From contig OW028585.1 of the NCBI GenBank assembly GCA_932294295.1, forward strand, positions 31,213,220-31,277,219: a stretch of DNA of 64,000 nt, given 5' to 3'. The notes beneath the pieces were generated by a model. It was not told where the DNA came from. It saw nothing but the letters and a program-made list of their open reading frames with translations, and made no database searches. Within the stretch, counting starts at the first letter, position 1, and each line of letters begins with the position of its first letter. The DNA comes from Alitta virens. Its lineage: Eukaryota > Annelida > Polychaeta > Phyllodocida > Nereididae. Below are positions 31,431 to 43,858 of this stretch, one piece after another. A program made the position numbers and the translations under genes.

Positions 31431-32525
31431 GGAATTGTCGGACATGTCTCTCTGCATTTGGAAACAGTCCCTCTTCTCGTGGTTGTCCTTACCACAATAG
31501 CTACAATGCAAGTCCCGGAATGCTACAGATTTCCTTGGACCTGGTGATTTTGCTTGGGCTATTTGGGAAGAGTCACGCGATGATGATCTTCTGTCGCGGC
31601 TGTCTTGCCTGTCCCTTCTATTGTATTGCCGGTTGCGGCTGTCTTGCCTGTCTCTCCTATTGTACTGCCGGTCTCTGCTTGGACTGGTGTACTGCCGGTC
31701 TCTGCTTGTGTCTCGGCGAGATTGCCTGTTTGAGCGGCTGTCTGGCCTGTCTCGGCTGTTGCTACGGCGTCTGTCGTCACGCCTGTATGGCCTGTCTCGG
31801 CTGTTGCTTCTGCCTTGGTCACTTGTCCAGATATATGTTCTGTCTCTGGATGGATATCGTCCTCGATACGGCGATCTGGACTCTCTGCGGCTGTCTGGCC
31901 TATCCCATCTATTGGCTGATAATAGCATTTGCTCCATTTTGGCTGAAATCATATTGTCGATTTCTATTTTGCTGGGGCCTGCTTCAGCAATGGACATTAC
32001 CTGTGGTGTGACTGCAGTGGTGTTGTCATCCAAGAGATATGCCTGCGCAGTTTGCATGCAGGTTTGGATGGTCTTTGGCGCTTGGGCTCTGAGATGCGTC
32101 CTGATGTGTATGGGCATCCCTTCAATAAACTGGTACACCATGTCTTCTTGCTCGATGACACCAGCTTTACCTGCGGCAACGTCAAGCCTGTTACGGAATG
32201 CCGCCAAGGATTCCCCTTGGTTAAGGGACATATTTCTGAATTTCCGCACATGGTCAGACCGTGGGGTCTGTTTACTATATCTTGCCTTAAAAGCATCTTC
32301 TAGGTCTTTGAGAGTCTGAAAGTTCGCTTTGTTCAATTCAAACCACCAGCGTGGCTGGATGCCTAGCGTTGTTCGAAATCTCGCTATACTTTTAGCTACA
32401 TCATAATCACCTTCTGCAAGGAAATCGGTGAACGCCAACCAATGATGAGATGCACTTTCATTAACTTTACCATGGTATGTGGCAGGTGCACAATCATGTT
32501 GGATTATGTAAGTAGTTTCAGGCAT
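31422..32525 (-). CDS. gag: Gag nucleocapsid/capsid polyprotein
   Basis: 367 residues. The N-terminal two thirds (about 1-200) match a retrotransposon-type gag (for example FNKANFQTLKDLEDAFKAR-like spacing and a QGESLAAFRNRL motif), expected to assemble the particle shell. Residues about 208-335 are an Arg/Asp/Ser-rich low-complexity stretch built from RDRQ/RDSR units, likely RNA binding. One CCHC zinc knuckle, CSYCGKDNHEKRDC, lies at 341-354. The start is the first Met after the leader. The stop lies 54 bp before the first pol Met, in another frame. The repetitive Arg/Ser region also creates long open frames on the opposite strand; these are shadows. Confidence 0.92.
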   Translation of the reverse strand: MPETTYIIQHDCAPATYHGKVNESASHHWLAFTDFLAEGDYDVAKSIARFRTTLGIQPRWWFELNKANFQTLKDLEDAFKARYSKQTPRSDHVRKFRNMSLNQGESLAAFRNRLDVAAGKAGVIEQEDMVYQFIEGMPIHIRTHLRAQAPKTIQTCMQTAQAYLLDDNTTAVTPQVMSIAEAGPSKIEIDNMISAKMEQMLLSANRWDRPDSRRESRSPYRGRYPSRDRTYIWTSDQGRSNSRDRPYRRDDRRRSNSRDRPDSRSNRQSRRDTSRDRQYTSPSRDRQYNRRDRQDSRNRQYNRRDRQDSRDRRSSSRDSSQIAQAKSPGPRKSVAFRDLHCSYCGKDNHEKRDCFQMQRDMSDNSHF

Positions 32526-32761
32526 GATGGAATTTTACAGAAATGAATTTATTGGACTTATGGATACTTGATGTTACTGAGTGTTTATGACAAAGATGGA
32601 GTACAAAATTTTAACAAGGTGAGTGATAATGAATAGGGGAGTGTCTTAAAAATGATGGTAGATAGCGTGTCTTAAAAATGATGGTAGATAGCGATGAAAA
32701 TTGAATTTTAGAACGTTTTATGGTGCTTATCAAACGTCGTGTGTGAGGCAATGAATGTTGC

Positions 32762-32792
<31 letters not shown>

Positions 32793-33322
32793 TAGCTTAA
32801 AATATGCTAATGAAAAGTTGAAAAATATTTGTTTACAATTTATGATTTTAGAAAATAGTGTGAAATGAGCGATTTTAGGAAATTGTGTGAATGATCTGTT
32901 TCGCAGTAATAATATATTGACTAATTGGCTATGGTGAAATTGGTCTGAACAAAAATGAAGTGACTGTCATATATTTACGAAATCTGACAGCAGGGCAAAT
33001 TCAAACTGAACTTAGAATCATGGGGATGAAAAAAATAAGCAGTAATGCAATATAACTTAATAGATTCAAGACCTATCTGAAAATTCTAGCTGATTGCTGG
33101 TTGACAATTTGATAGCAATACTTCAATCACATGAGCAAAAACAATTCCTGTCAGATCACTATACCTTTGAAAGTTGATTCAGTAGTGTAGGCTGCTTGGC
33201 TGGTTGATGTCAGTGTTTCGAGTTGCTTGGCTTTTTGATGTCACTGTGTAGAGCTGCTTGGCTGGTTGATGTCAGTGTTGAGCTGCTTGGCTAGTGCTGT
33301 TGTCTTCTCTTGGATCCAGTTG
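32526..33322 (-). other. Repeat-rich 5' leader of the LTR element
   Basis: About 0.8 kb. It has a 30 bp unit (GCTGCTTGGCTGGTTGATGT on the plus strand) in about four copies at 33190-33300, a run of 25 T (A on the element strand) at 32762-32786, and a perfect 26 bp tandem duplication at 32641-32692. No upstream ORF of note. Leaders carry packaging and dimerisation signals, but none was identified here. Confidence 0.6.
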
Positions 33323-33340
33323 AACCAGATTCTCCAACCA
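33323..33340 (-). other. Primer-binding-site candidate
   Basis: The minus strand reads TGGTTGGAGAATCTGGTT directly next to the 5' LTR. The initial TGG matches the expected complement of a tRNA CCA end. I could not assign the tRNA. Confidence 0.6.
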
Positions 33341-33812
33341 TATAATATGGAAGACAAAGTCTGATGTAGAGTTGAGAGGCTTTATATGATGAAACATAAA
33401 GTGATGATGAAGGATGAAGTTCAGAATGACAGATCAAGTTCAGTGGTGTTCTCCTCTATTATATACTCTTGGCCTACTCTTACATAAGAGGTAGGCCAGA
33501 GATGGCCACTAGGTGGCTACAGCACTATTGCTGAGATCTAAGGGATCCAAAGGATCAATGGATCAATACAGAGGCTGGTTATCCAGCTGTTGGCTACTTA
33601 ATCTAATTGTACAAGTAGAGTGGTCTATTGTAACCCTTAGGTAATATAGGCAGATGGTAAGGCCTGTCCTATTCATAATAGATGAAGTCCATCTGTGGAT
33701 TGGGAATTACCTAGTGTATTTAATTACATTGAGTATTTGTAAGCTTAGAAATAAACTCTAACCATACTAACAATAGTATGTAATATTAAAAGTATTAAAT
33801 ACAAACATAACA
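33341..33812 (-). repeat. 5' LTR of the env-bearing element
   Basis: 472 bp, reading the same as 21559-22030. It contains the TATA-like motif at 33456-33465 and should drive transcription toward lower coordinates. Confidence 0.95.
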
Positions 33813-34009
33813 CTATCTATTTATCTATCTATCTATCTAACTATCTATTTATCTATCTATCTATCTATCGATCTATCGGTCTATCGATCTATCGGTCTAT
33901 CGATCTATCGATCTACCTCTTTCTATCTGTCTATCTATCTATCTATACATCTATCTATATCTATCTATCTATCTATATATCGATCTATCGATCTACCTCT
34001 TTCCATCTG

Positions 34010-34056
<47 letters not shown>

Positions 34057-34163
34057 ATCTATCTATTTGTCTATCTGTTTATCTATCTATCTTTCTATCT
34101 ATCTATTTGTCTATCTATCTATCTATTTATCTATCTAACTATCTATTTATCTATCTATCTATC

Positions 34164-34207
<44 letters not shown>

Positions 34208-34440
34208 GGTCTATCGATCTATCGTTCTATTGATCTATCGATCTACCTCTTTCTTTCTGTCTAACTATCTATCTATAGATCTATCTATATCTATCTATCT
34301 ATCTATATATCGATCTCGATCTACCTCTTTCTATCCGTCTATCTACCTATCTGTCTATCTTTCGGTCTATCCATCTACCTATCTATCCATTTATCCATCT
34401 TTCTCTTTGTTTTCTTTATTCTTTCTTTTTGTCTGTCTTT
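33813..34440. repeat. (TATC)n microsatellite, right part
   Basis: The continuation of the array interrupted by the LTR element, with GATCTATCG and TACCTCTTTC variants. It merges into the retroposon tail at 34458. Open frames here are tetranucleotide translations. Confidence 0.95.
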
Positions 34441-34457
34441 TGTTGTTTAATTCTTTT

Positions 34458-34765
34458 CTTTCCTTCATAAAGCATCCTAATCTCGGATAACATACCGTCC
34501 ATGTCGGTTAGACTTCAACCAAGTGTCAATCGGCTGACATTGGTGAAATATTAGGTCAACATTGACTGGATCAGGGATGCCATCTGAGAATCCTAATATA
34601 GAGGAGACAAAGGAGGGAGAAGATAAAAATAAGGCAGACAGCAAAATAAAAAACTGTAAGGTCACGAAGCAATCAAAACTCTACCTAACTCTTCAACCTT
34701 TCGGTGTGGCTGGTAGGAGATTGTTTTTGTCACTGCGGGTCAGGAAAATGAAGCCTTCATGAATA
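34458..34765 (-). mobile_element. Family Q retroposon 3' end, copy 2
   Basis: Direct counterpart of 3483-3790 with scattered substitutions. The GAAA-like tail again adjoins the microsatellite. Confidence 0.55.
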
Positions 34766-35121
34766 ACTCAAATGTACCAGTAGGCAGAGTTAGCTATGAT
34801 TGTCATGTAAAAAAAAAGTGTCATAATTGACATGTAGTTGGAGTCACGTTGTCACAGGGGTCACACAATTGACAGGTGATTAAAAAAAAATGAAAGAACA
34901 AAACAGACCTGGTCCGAACGTCTAACCTCAGATCGCTACTGTCGTCCGCTGGATGAAGGTCTGATGGAATTTATTTGGAACAACAATCTCAGTGATTCCT
35001 TATGTAATTTATATATATATATTTTAATTATTAGAATATGTCAAAATTAGCAGTAACGCACTTCACCCAACAATGTATAATTTCACCGCTGATCCCTGTT
35101 GATCTGCACATTCAATCCTCC

Positions 35122-35215
35122 CAGATAGCTTTCCAAATCAGACCAGCATTGCTTCTACATCGTTTTGATGTCGCTGACATCGTACTGTCATCGATACAAT
35201 TTAGAATGCTATCTG
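35122..35215. mobile_element. Family M MITE, copy 2
   Basis: Counterpart of 4146-4239, with CAGATAGC and GCTATCTG ends and several substitutions. Confidence 0.75.
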
Positions 35216-35273
35216 TGCTGTATTAAGCTGTCACCTAATGGAATTGATCAATTGGCCATTATGACAAATTTTA

Positions 35274-35400
35274 TAGACTTGGAAGAAAAACTTGAGAGGA
35301 CGTCTTGTGAATCCTGGACTCTCATTGGCTAAAGCAGTCCCTCGGCCAATGAGAGTCCTGGATTCACATGACGTCCTTTGGTGCTCAGTTTCCAAGTCTA
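35274..35400. mobile_element. Family P palindromic MITE, copy 2
   Basis: Counterpart of 4298-4424, the long hairpin preserved with one visible change (CGTCATG to CGTCTTG in one arm). Confidence 0.85.
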
Positions 35401-36016
35401 CGGAATTGACTGTAAGACAGGTAGCCGTTTAAGGGAGGAGTACAACATGCATATAAAAAACCCATTTTGCAGGGATTTGGAAGTAGTAGATAATTCTATA
35501 TAGATGGCCATTAGGGAAGGTTCATATTTCAATTCGCTCAGATGCTCGTTCTGATGCAATCGCAATCGATTAGCATGTGATTTTCAGACTGCCAGACGCC
35601 AGTCTATAACCTTACTAACATGGCTTCTTATCACATCACATTTGCATTTGACACCAGTTGCATCACATTAACTTATCACGAAAGCACATTATATATATAT
35701 ATATATATAGCCATCTTGTGTAACATATACCGAGAGGTCCACGATTGGACGAAGCCACTGAAAGCATTTACATAAAGCCATAAAATATTTTCTCCCCCCC
35801 CATATCTCATGATGACAGCAACATGGGCACTAACTTGTAAAGCTAAAAGACTCGGGGTATAGTGGTGACTGGTCAGCACGATATACATATTTAATATGGC
35901 TTTTCCATATCATTTCCACATATATCTGGCACGGTAATATTTTTGGAAATTTTTTCAGGGGAAATCATGACTTTTTGGTGTTTTTCAGCATTTCCATAAA
36001 ATGCACCTGACAACGA
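35401..36016. other. Spacer with (TA)n, no gene seen
   Basis: Counterpart of 4430-5035, including the (TA)n run near 35690-35708. Confidence 0.5.
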
Positions 36017-36240
36017 TCTATCTATCAGTCTATCTATCTATCTATCTATCTATCAGTCTATCCATCTATCTATCTATCTATCTATCTATCTGTCTATCTA
36101 TCTCTATCTATCTATCTATCTCTATCTCTATCTATTTTTATCTATCTCTCTCTCTCTCTATCTCTCTCTCTCTCTATCTATCTCTCTATCCATCTATCCA
36201 CCTATCTATCTATCCATCTATCCATCTATCTATCTATCTA
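36017..36240. repeat. (TATC)n/(TC)n microsatellite, copy 2
   Basis: Counterpart of 5040-5222, expanded and with ATCAGTC interruptions not seen in copy 1. Confidence 0.95.
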
Positions 36241-36244
36241 GTGC

Positions 36245-36440
36245 AGCAGGCAGGGTGGTCTGGCGGAAAGACGCTCGCCTGCTCCACGGGCCCGGGCACC
36301 CTTCATGAGCGACATCCAGCTCAGATTTAATGTTAAACTGGTGGTCCTTTGCACTGGTGTGTCTATGCAGGGGCAAGTAAAAGACCCCATCATAGGGGTA
36401 AATCTGCCAGTATCAAACAACAAACGACTACACAGTAAGT
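36245..36440 (+). mobile_element. SINE family B, copy 2
   Basis: Counterpart of 5225-5420 with A-box-like TGGTCTGGCGG. Confidence 0.7.
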
Positions 36441-37925
36441 AGTGTGCTATCTGGTCACATATCTACTACCACTCACACTTAATGACATATGTATATATAT
36501 ATATATATATATATATTGAGTCAGATTTGGACGTGCCAGAATTGCTGTTTTTTTGTGTGTGAATGTAACAGTCAGAAAATTGCATCATCAACCAGATTCC
36601 AAAAATAACTCAAGAGACAATTGATAGTGACAGAGGTAAACCCTGGGTCACAAGTGCAATATGCTGAGCATATTATGCTCTATGACTGACAATGAATTGC
36701 AAGACAAAAAAGAACAAGGATTATATAAGGTGACCAATATATCTGGTTGGTTGACAGATTATATTGTATTTGTATATTGTGTATTACTAATTGTGTCATG
36801 TTATATTCTCCAATGAAATGTGCTTGTCCAATGAGATATTCTCATCCACACCATGTGACATCCATAAAAGATATATTGGACAGTAAAATGTATATTTGGA
36901 TATAAACAAGAATATTGGAAATTAAATGTCATATTGGACAGAAAAAGAGTAATATTGGATCCCTTGTCAAGTGACTGGCCAATCAGAGGTTAGTAGAAAC
37001 TTGGCTTTCTTTTCATTGAAGAATATTACGCACATGGTTCATGGAAAGTCTCCAATATAAAACTTTTATTGGATCCAGAAAAGCTATAAGGACTCCTTGT
37101 CATCCACCATTTGTATAATATTATTTAGCTGTATTGTGCTTATTCATGATTTTGCAGCCCGTTGCCACAATATTTGTCAAAAATCCCACAAATGGAGTCA
37201 GTTCTATTGTGGTTCGTTTATGTCACACTGCCTTACAGTTCTTTTTTTTTAGCTATTTGTTACAGCCAAATTCATTGACTTGGAAACGAATCTCATATTC
37301 TTGGAAGATAACTCCAGATTATTATTATATATTATTATTTAAAAAAAACATTTATATAGTGCCAGTATCAATTAAAGAGGTTTAAAATTCAAAGGTGCTT
37401 TACAAAGGAATAAATTAAGATAGATGTATAATGTAAATGTAAATTGATAAAGATCGATGAGATTACATTGGATAAAAGTTGATGTCCATATGCATCTCTG
37501 AGAAGTTTAGTTTTTAGAATCTTTTTTTAAAGTGTCCACATTTGAAACAGTTCGTATATTTTCTGGACGGTTGGTTCCAACTGATGATATCATGTGAAAC
37601 CAGGATTCCAATTGGTTAAGGGAGTCATTCAGCAAATGGGATTCCTGCATACTGTCAAAAGCAAGTATGCAATGAGCTGTCTTTGAAACTAGTGAAAGGT
37701 TGATGAGTCAGGTGGAATTTTGATTGCTTGTGACCTTTCAGTTTTTTATTGTTCTGCCTGCCTTATTTTTATCTTCTCCCGCCTTTGTCTCTTCTACTTT
37801 ACGGTGATCCACCACTGGTTACAGGAAATTACAATAGGCCTATGTACACATATAACAAGGTTGTTTTTCCGGAATATTATGGGTGTGTTACATTTTTAGA
37901 AGAGATCTCATAGCTTTCAGGAAAA
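36441..37925. other. Counterpart of 5421-6914, no gene seen
   Basis: AT-rich spacer, broken family P half-element and family Q fragment, as in copy 1, with only small indels. Confidence 0.5.
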
Positions 37926-37927
37926 AA

Positions 37928-38231
37928 GGGGGTGGGGCCTAGCTCAGTGGTAGTGCGCTGGGCATCCAACCACTGGGTCCCTGGTTCAATTCCCGGTCGA
38001 GCCTCAGTTGGATGGCTGTTTCATCCATCATCTCATTGTCATGGTCGCTGCCTGTCCTAATTAGCCCATCAGGTGCAGAAATACTGGACGTGAAGCCCCA
38101 ATCCACCCACCCACCCAGCTAATGTAATTGTTGGCTAACTTTGTCTGACACTGAGTTGACATCTAACCTATGAGGCATGATTCGGGGATTAGGATGCTTC
38201 ATGAAAGAAAGAAAGAAAGAAAGAAAGAAAT
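37928..38231 (+). mobile_element. SINE family A with (GAAA)n tail, copy 2
   Basis: Counterpart of 6915-7219. A box TAGCTCAGTGG (37940-37950) is closer to the consensus than in copy 1. Confidence 0.85.
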
Positions 38232-38705
38232 TTAAAAAAAAAAGAATTATATTCCAGTGTTGTTTCATATTATATTGATATATTCCTATTGGTCTGAACC
38301 TTTATTGGCTTATATAACCATGCACAGGCAGACATAAGGATGAGATGAAAGACCCGTATGACATGGCAGGTCGGTGCGATGTCAACAATGTTAATACGAT
38401 GTTGTATTTTACCGATGGCAGCCAATATTGAAATTACGTCCCAATTTGAGGCTATTTGGAATGCTAGTGACATCAGAGTCCATGTCACCTATATACCCGT
38501 GGGTGGGGTGTTTTTACTATGTCAACATTCAAACTGACTACAAGGCACAAATGTAACCTCGTTTGCTACACAAGACTCTATTTTGTGTTTTCTGGCATGA
38601 AAAACTGGATTGATGGATTGAATGATTAATAAATAAATGAATTCATGTATATATCGATGATTGATTGAGTCTTTCATTCATTCATTGTTTATCTTACAAA
38701 CATAA

Positions 38706-39733
38706 CATGCCTAATATAAAATTTTATTTAAAGTCGGTGGTGATACAAATCACAATAAAACATAGGCTATAAAAGCTTTTCGCCGACAGAAAATTGTGAC
38801 AAAAAACAAGGTGAAATATTTACAAATGAATAGATGAGAAATAAATAGATGAGTTGGTAACATTGTGTAAATTAAATTTTACAGGCTGTTTCTTTTACAT
38901 AAAAATGCAGTTGCCACATTGACATGTACTTAGAACATTGCTACTTCTTAAACAATTTTTGAATTGCATAAAATCAGTTGAGTTCTTTACATTGATAGGT
39001 AAAGCATTCTACACCAGAGGACCTGGATAAGCAATTGAACGCATGCCAAATTAATTTGAAGTTATCCCTCATATCATATGGAGTGACTTGTCTAGTAAAG
39101 AAGGGATTTTCCACTGGAGGTGCCATATCGTAAAGCACTTTGTAAACAAATTCAGCTAGATTAATTTTACGTGTAACATATAACATTCTTTTACCTGTCT
39201 TTAACAGTAAGTCATCATAGGGGCTATCATAGTCATTGCAGATGAGTCTTATCGTCCTTTCGTTTAGTTTTTCAAGTTTTTTATCCTGCCTTATTGTAAA
39301 AGAATTATAGACAGTTGAGCAATAAACAAAGTTTGAAGCTACAAAAGGTTCATAGATCCTGAGTTTACTTGTATAGTCAAGGTTTTTACATAGCCTATGT
39401 AGGGCATTTATCTGCCGAGCTGCTTTTTTACAGATAAGTCATACATGGTTGTGAAAGTTTAACTTGCTATCAAAGTTTACCCCCAGTAGTTTAACAGTGG
39501 TGTATGACTTGATTACATGACTACCAATTTCAAAGTCAATGGATACATTCTGTTTGCTAAGGCAGATGGCCTGAAATTTAGATTACATTAAACCATCTCA
39601 TTGCTTGTTGAGAGGCTTGTTCTAATGTGCTTTTAATTATAGATGGGTTACTGTGTGAGAAAGACAGTGTGTTGTCATCAGCATAATTATATACATCGCA
39701 TGTGCTTTGCAGATCATGCATGTAAAAATGACT
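38706..39733 (-). pseudogene. LINE RT fragment, copy 2
   Basis: Counterpart of 7703-8731. The YADD codons are at 39674-39685. It shares the frameshift and stops of copy 1, showing the element was already dead before duplication. Confidence 0.8.
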
Positions 39734-40236
39734 GAATTTCGTGTAACACAAGCTCAAAAAAGCAATTTTTGGCCTTGCAAAGTTACACTAAGCAGGTACT
39801 AGGCAGTCCAGCAAAGGCTCCAATAAATAAGTCGAGATTGGGTTCCAAACTAGCCAATCAGCAGTGACCCAAACGTTATATTTAAATTGACCCCGCCATG
39901 ACATGGCCTGACCACTACCCTTGGCCAATGAAGTCACTCCTTCAACTCAAAAGGGTAAAAATATGTTGCAGTGGATACATCCACTATGAACCACGGGGGT
40001 TTTGTTCACTCTGGAAGTTGTGTTTATACATTAATTGACGCTATGAAAACTGTTTTGACACTCCATATGAGTGGATATCATACACTGTTAACGGCGGACA
40101 AGCCCATCTAATTGTTTTTGTTAGTTTGACAGCTCTGACCAGGTGAGCCACATGAATAAATTATGATAATACCTCAACTTTGTGAGATTTGCCTTGGGTA
40201 CATTGCCTGGGTGACACTATTGGACTCATCACCCCT

Positions 40237-41058
40237 AAACTTGCTCTAAAAATGTTTGACACATATATTTTACCAGTCCTTGAATTTAATTGTGGAATAT
40301 GATCCAGTCACAAACCTGTCAATGAACTAGAAAATGTACAATTAGGATAATATCTGAAAAATATGCTAGGAGTTTGGAGACAGACCTCATCGCAAGCAGT
40401 GTATGGTGAGACTGGCAGATTCCCATTACATGTGCGGCCACAGTTTAGAATAATCAACTACTGGATTAAAATGGAAAAACTGCCAGCTAATAATCTTCTT
40501 AAAACATTTCTAAATGAGCAAAAAGAGATTAAAACTTCTGGTAATAACGCTTGAGTTGCAAAAATTATTCATATACTCAATGAACATTATCCACAAAGAG
40601 ACCATGTAAGACTTGCAAATGATGAGCTAGAATCTATTATTAAAACATTCAAATCTAAAATTTATGAGAAATGTCAGGAAACTATACTAGCTGAAATCAA
40701 TGACTCTACACTACAGCCAAAACTTAAAACTCATTAACTCATCAAGACTGATTACAGGCTAGAACCCTACCTTCTACTAAACCTTAGCAGAAAAATGTAT
40801 AATAAAATAGCCAGATTTCGAGTAAGCTCACATACTTTACGAATTGAAATAGGTAGACATGAAAACCCCGTATTGCCAGCAGTTGAGAGATTATGCCAAA
40901 ATGCAATATGCATGAAATTGAAGATGAAAAACATTGTCTCATAGTATGTCGACAAAATAAACTTAATCATGAGGAACTCCTTCATAAAGTAACTAATGAT
41001 TACATAGATAACATTGAGTAACTAAACAATAAAGATAAATTCAAGACCATCATGTGAG
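40237..41058 (+). pseudogene. LINE C-terminal fragment, copy 2
   Basis: Counterpart of 9235-10056. It has one further in-frame stop (CATTAA near 40733 where copy 1 has CATAAA), fitting neutral decay after the duplication. Confidence 0.7.
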
Positions 41059-42338
41059 TATTGATTATTAGTACATTTTTGAGTCATCATCCATGGTCCG
41101 GCATTAAACATGTTGAACATCATTCTGAGAGTCTCTGCATTATAAGCCTTCGTATTCCATATCTCTGCTCTCATGTAGTCTTACATATGTGTTTATATGT
41201 TCCCATTAAGGTTCTCATTACCTATGTGTTAGATTATTTGGTTATGGATAATGCTGTTAGATGTATATACATGTATAGAGAAAACAAAATAGAATTTCAC
41301 AATGAAAACTGTACACTATTATGTTGGTATTGTATTGGAACTGTCTTTGATACATGCTGGAACTCTTCGGACAATGACTAGGTCAGCGCAATGCTGCTAG
41401 TCGACAGATAAGTCTCCAGTACGGTACAAGTGCTAAGAAACCAGACAACTTAACAAGGTCAACAAAATGCTGCAAGTGTCTGTTGCTTGATTCAATTTGT
41501 AACTAATTTTTGCAAAATTGATATTAAAAAAATATTTATTGTAGCTGGAACCTAGTTTTATTCATAAATTTTTCTTATACTTTCATTGGTACTGTATGTC
41601 ATTTACTGTATATGTCATGAATGACACGAAGCTGTCAAATTAAAGAATATATATTGATTTATTCATCCATTGCAGTATTCGCTCGATTCACTATTCAATA
41701 CTGGTAACTCTTAATGACTGACTGACTGACTGACTGACTGACTGACTGACTGTTTGCCTGTTGGACTCTCTGACTGTTTGACTCTCTGACTAGCTGACTG
41801 AAGACTAAGCACAAACAACTTCTTGCAGTTGGCTGACTTTCTTCTCAGAAGCTATTTTGCGCCGATGCAATTCATGTATATACAATTCTACCAGGGCGAA
41901 ATGCAAAAAACAAGTCATTATTCTAGACTCGTGGAGGAGTGGTATTTTCTTGTGTTGAAGTAATGAGATTGTCAATTGCATCTGTTTCAGTGGCCAGATA
42001 TATCACCAAAAAAAAAGGGGGAACAATATTCTAAGAAAATTGACTTTGCTGGTGACTCTGTGGAGTTGACAAAAGATTTTTGTTTCTGTCGGTGACAGCT
42101 GACGTTGTGTTTGGCTAATTGCGGTAAATTGCTGGCTTGCTCTTGCGGTGTCATTTGAAGGGAAACTTCATTTTGTTTGGCCTTGTAGTTCTTCACCACT
42201 AGTTTTGTGGTAGGAATAGTGATTTTGTAAATCACGGTATGATCTGAAATTTCTCCCAAAGATATGTTGCCTTTAGGTCTGGAATTAACCTTATATTCTA
42301 ATTGACATGAAATCTCGGTCATATGACCATGAACTATA
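41059..42338 (-). repeat. LINE 3' region and repeat R arm, copy 2
   Basis: Counterpart of 10057-11336, with the (TGAC)n microsatellite at about 41714-41752. The inverted frame at 41987-42322 has no recognised domain. Confidence 0.65.
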
Positions 42339-42538
42339 TAGCCAAATTCATGGATTTGGAAATGAATCTATTGGATCTGTTAGACTTTGATACTTAACTC
42401 CAGTGGACGTCATGTGAAACCAGGAAACGAAATGTTAAAGCAATCCCTCAGCCAAAGAGAGTCCTGGATTCACGTGACATCATCTGGAGTTTAGCTTCCA
42501 GGTCTATGAGATTGTTTCCAACTCTATGAATTTGGGTG
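42339..42538. mobile_element. Family P MITE, copy 2
   Basis: Counterpart of 11337-11535. Confidence 0.7.
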
Positions 42539-43855
42539 TAACATAAATGCACACACACACAAGGAAAACGCACAATAACAATATCTTGAACACTTGCTTG
42601 GCTTTGACCTACTTTATACTTTCATGCATTTGAGTCATATTCTCGTTTTGTCATAAAAACACTTTGTGCCCAATTGACTGGAAGGTTGTCGCATGTGAGT
42701 TCACAGTTAAAAACTAGAATGCAAATTGCTCGGGCTTTTAGCGCTTGGATCATATCCTCTACTTTTTCCAAGTTTTTTGTTTTACAGCCAAGTAATTGAG
42801 TGAGAAAAAATGCACCCAACTATGAATTCCAATCTCAGTGTCATGCCAGGAAACTGCTATAACAAGAAAATATCAGTGACACCAAATCCCAGGCTGAGTA
42901 ACTTCCACGTCTACCTAAATTTTTGATGTGGTTTCAATGTCTCAATGCTTCTGGTCTGAAAATTAGTCAGTTTATATGGCTATCTCCCAAAGGCAGACAT
43001 AATTAGATGATAGTCCAAACCATGTTACCCATTAACCTCCATAGGTGAGGTCTTTTACTTGCCCCGGCATAGACATCGAATACTAGGCACCCCCAATTTA
43101 ACCTCTCATGCGATTGACATCCAACAGGGAATCGATACCAGGACCTATGGTTCTAGTGAAGTTCAAAGAAGAACCATTCAAGGTCGACATGGTTTATGAT
43201 TAAAGAAATATGGTTTAAGTGAAGTTCAAAGAAGAACCATTCAAGGTTGATACTGAGCTGACAGTACATACAATGTTATTGGTTCCATGGTGTTCAAGTG
43301 GGCATCGGTGGAGGTTTCCACTTCTTAAGTTCCCTTTTCTTGTAATATTATTAACCTTATGTTTTATTGAAACTGATAAATGAAGCATAGGACACTAATA
43401 ACTAAGAAAACCCAGAGAAAACACAATTATTTATGCATCTTTCCATTCATTCATCTCTCGAAAAAAAACACCTTCCTTATGTGTAAGCACATTGCAAAAT
43501 GTAGATGGCCTAATGTGTATGGAAATGAATAATATCTGTTTCCTGTGAAGTCAGCCATAATTGGACTCGACACAAAATGTCATATAAATGCAACGTTATG
43601 CGCTCTTCCCGTGATGCCTTGCAATGTGGTACGGTGTCATGTGACATATATCACATGACGATGCACTTTACAGTGCATGACAAAGCCCTCATCGCTATGG
43701 CTGCATTGGGATAGTGTTTTGCGTCTCGGCTTTATGGTCTCCATGAGGTGAGAGACTATGCAGGATTATATTTGGAAAAGACAGGTAGGTTAGTACAAGG
43801 CTCAACCAAGCAACAAAAATATTTAAATGCTCTCGAAATTCTTTCAAATGTAATT
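42539..43855. other. Counterpart of 11536-12859, no gene seen
   Basis: It contains the reversed SINE-B fragment and the short direct repeat as in copy 1, and ends at the Harbinger-like insertion. Confidence 0.5.
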
Positions 43856-43858
43856 TTA

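Larger units (their letters stand above)
21559..33812 (-). mobile_element. Env-bearing Ty3/Gypsy-type LTR retroelement, 12,254 bp, recent insertion
   Basis: A complete element on the minus strand: 5' LTR, primer-binding-site candidate, leader, gag, pol, env, 3' region, polypurine tract and 3' LTR. Domain order protease, RT, RNase H, integrase is that of Ty3/Gypsy and retroviruses. The third ORF is an F-type envelope as in insect errantiviruses. The LTRs (472 bp each) show no difference by eye, so insertion is very recent. It is absent from the equivalent microsatellite of copy 1 (3030-3470), so it arrived after the tandem duplication. All three ORFs are open, but pol appears internally shortened, so autonomy is uncertain. 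Confidence 0.95.

Noticed and set aside
31367..32319. Long plus-strand frames of 214 and 232 codons, Cys/Leu-rich
   Set aside because: They lie opposite gag and arise from the codon bias of its Arg/Asp/Ser repeats. The minus-strand frame has a zinc knuckle and gag features.
21559..33812. An exogenous virus genome or contaminating virus read
   Set aside because: The two LTRs, the target-like CTAT flanks and continuity with a host microsatellite matched in copy 1 show an integrated element.
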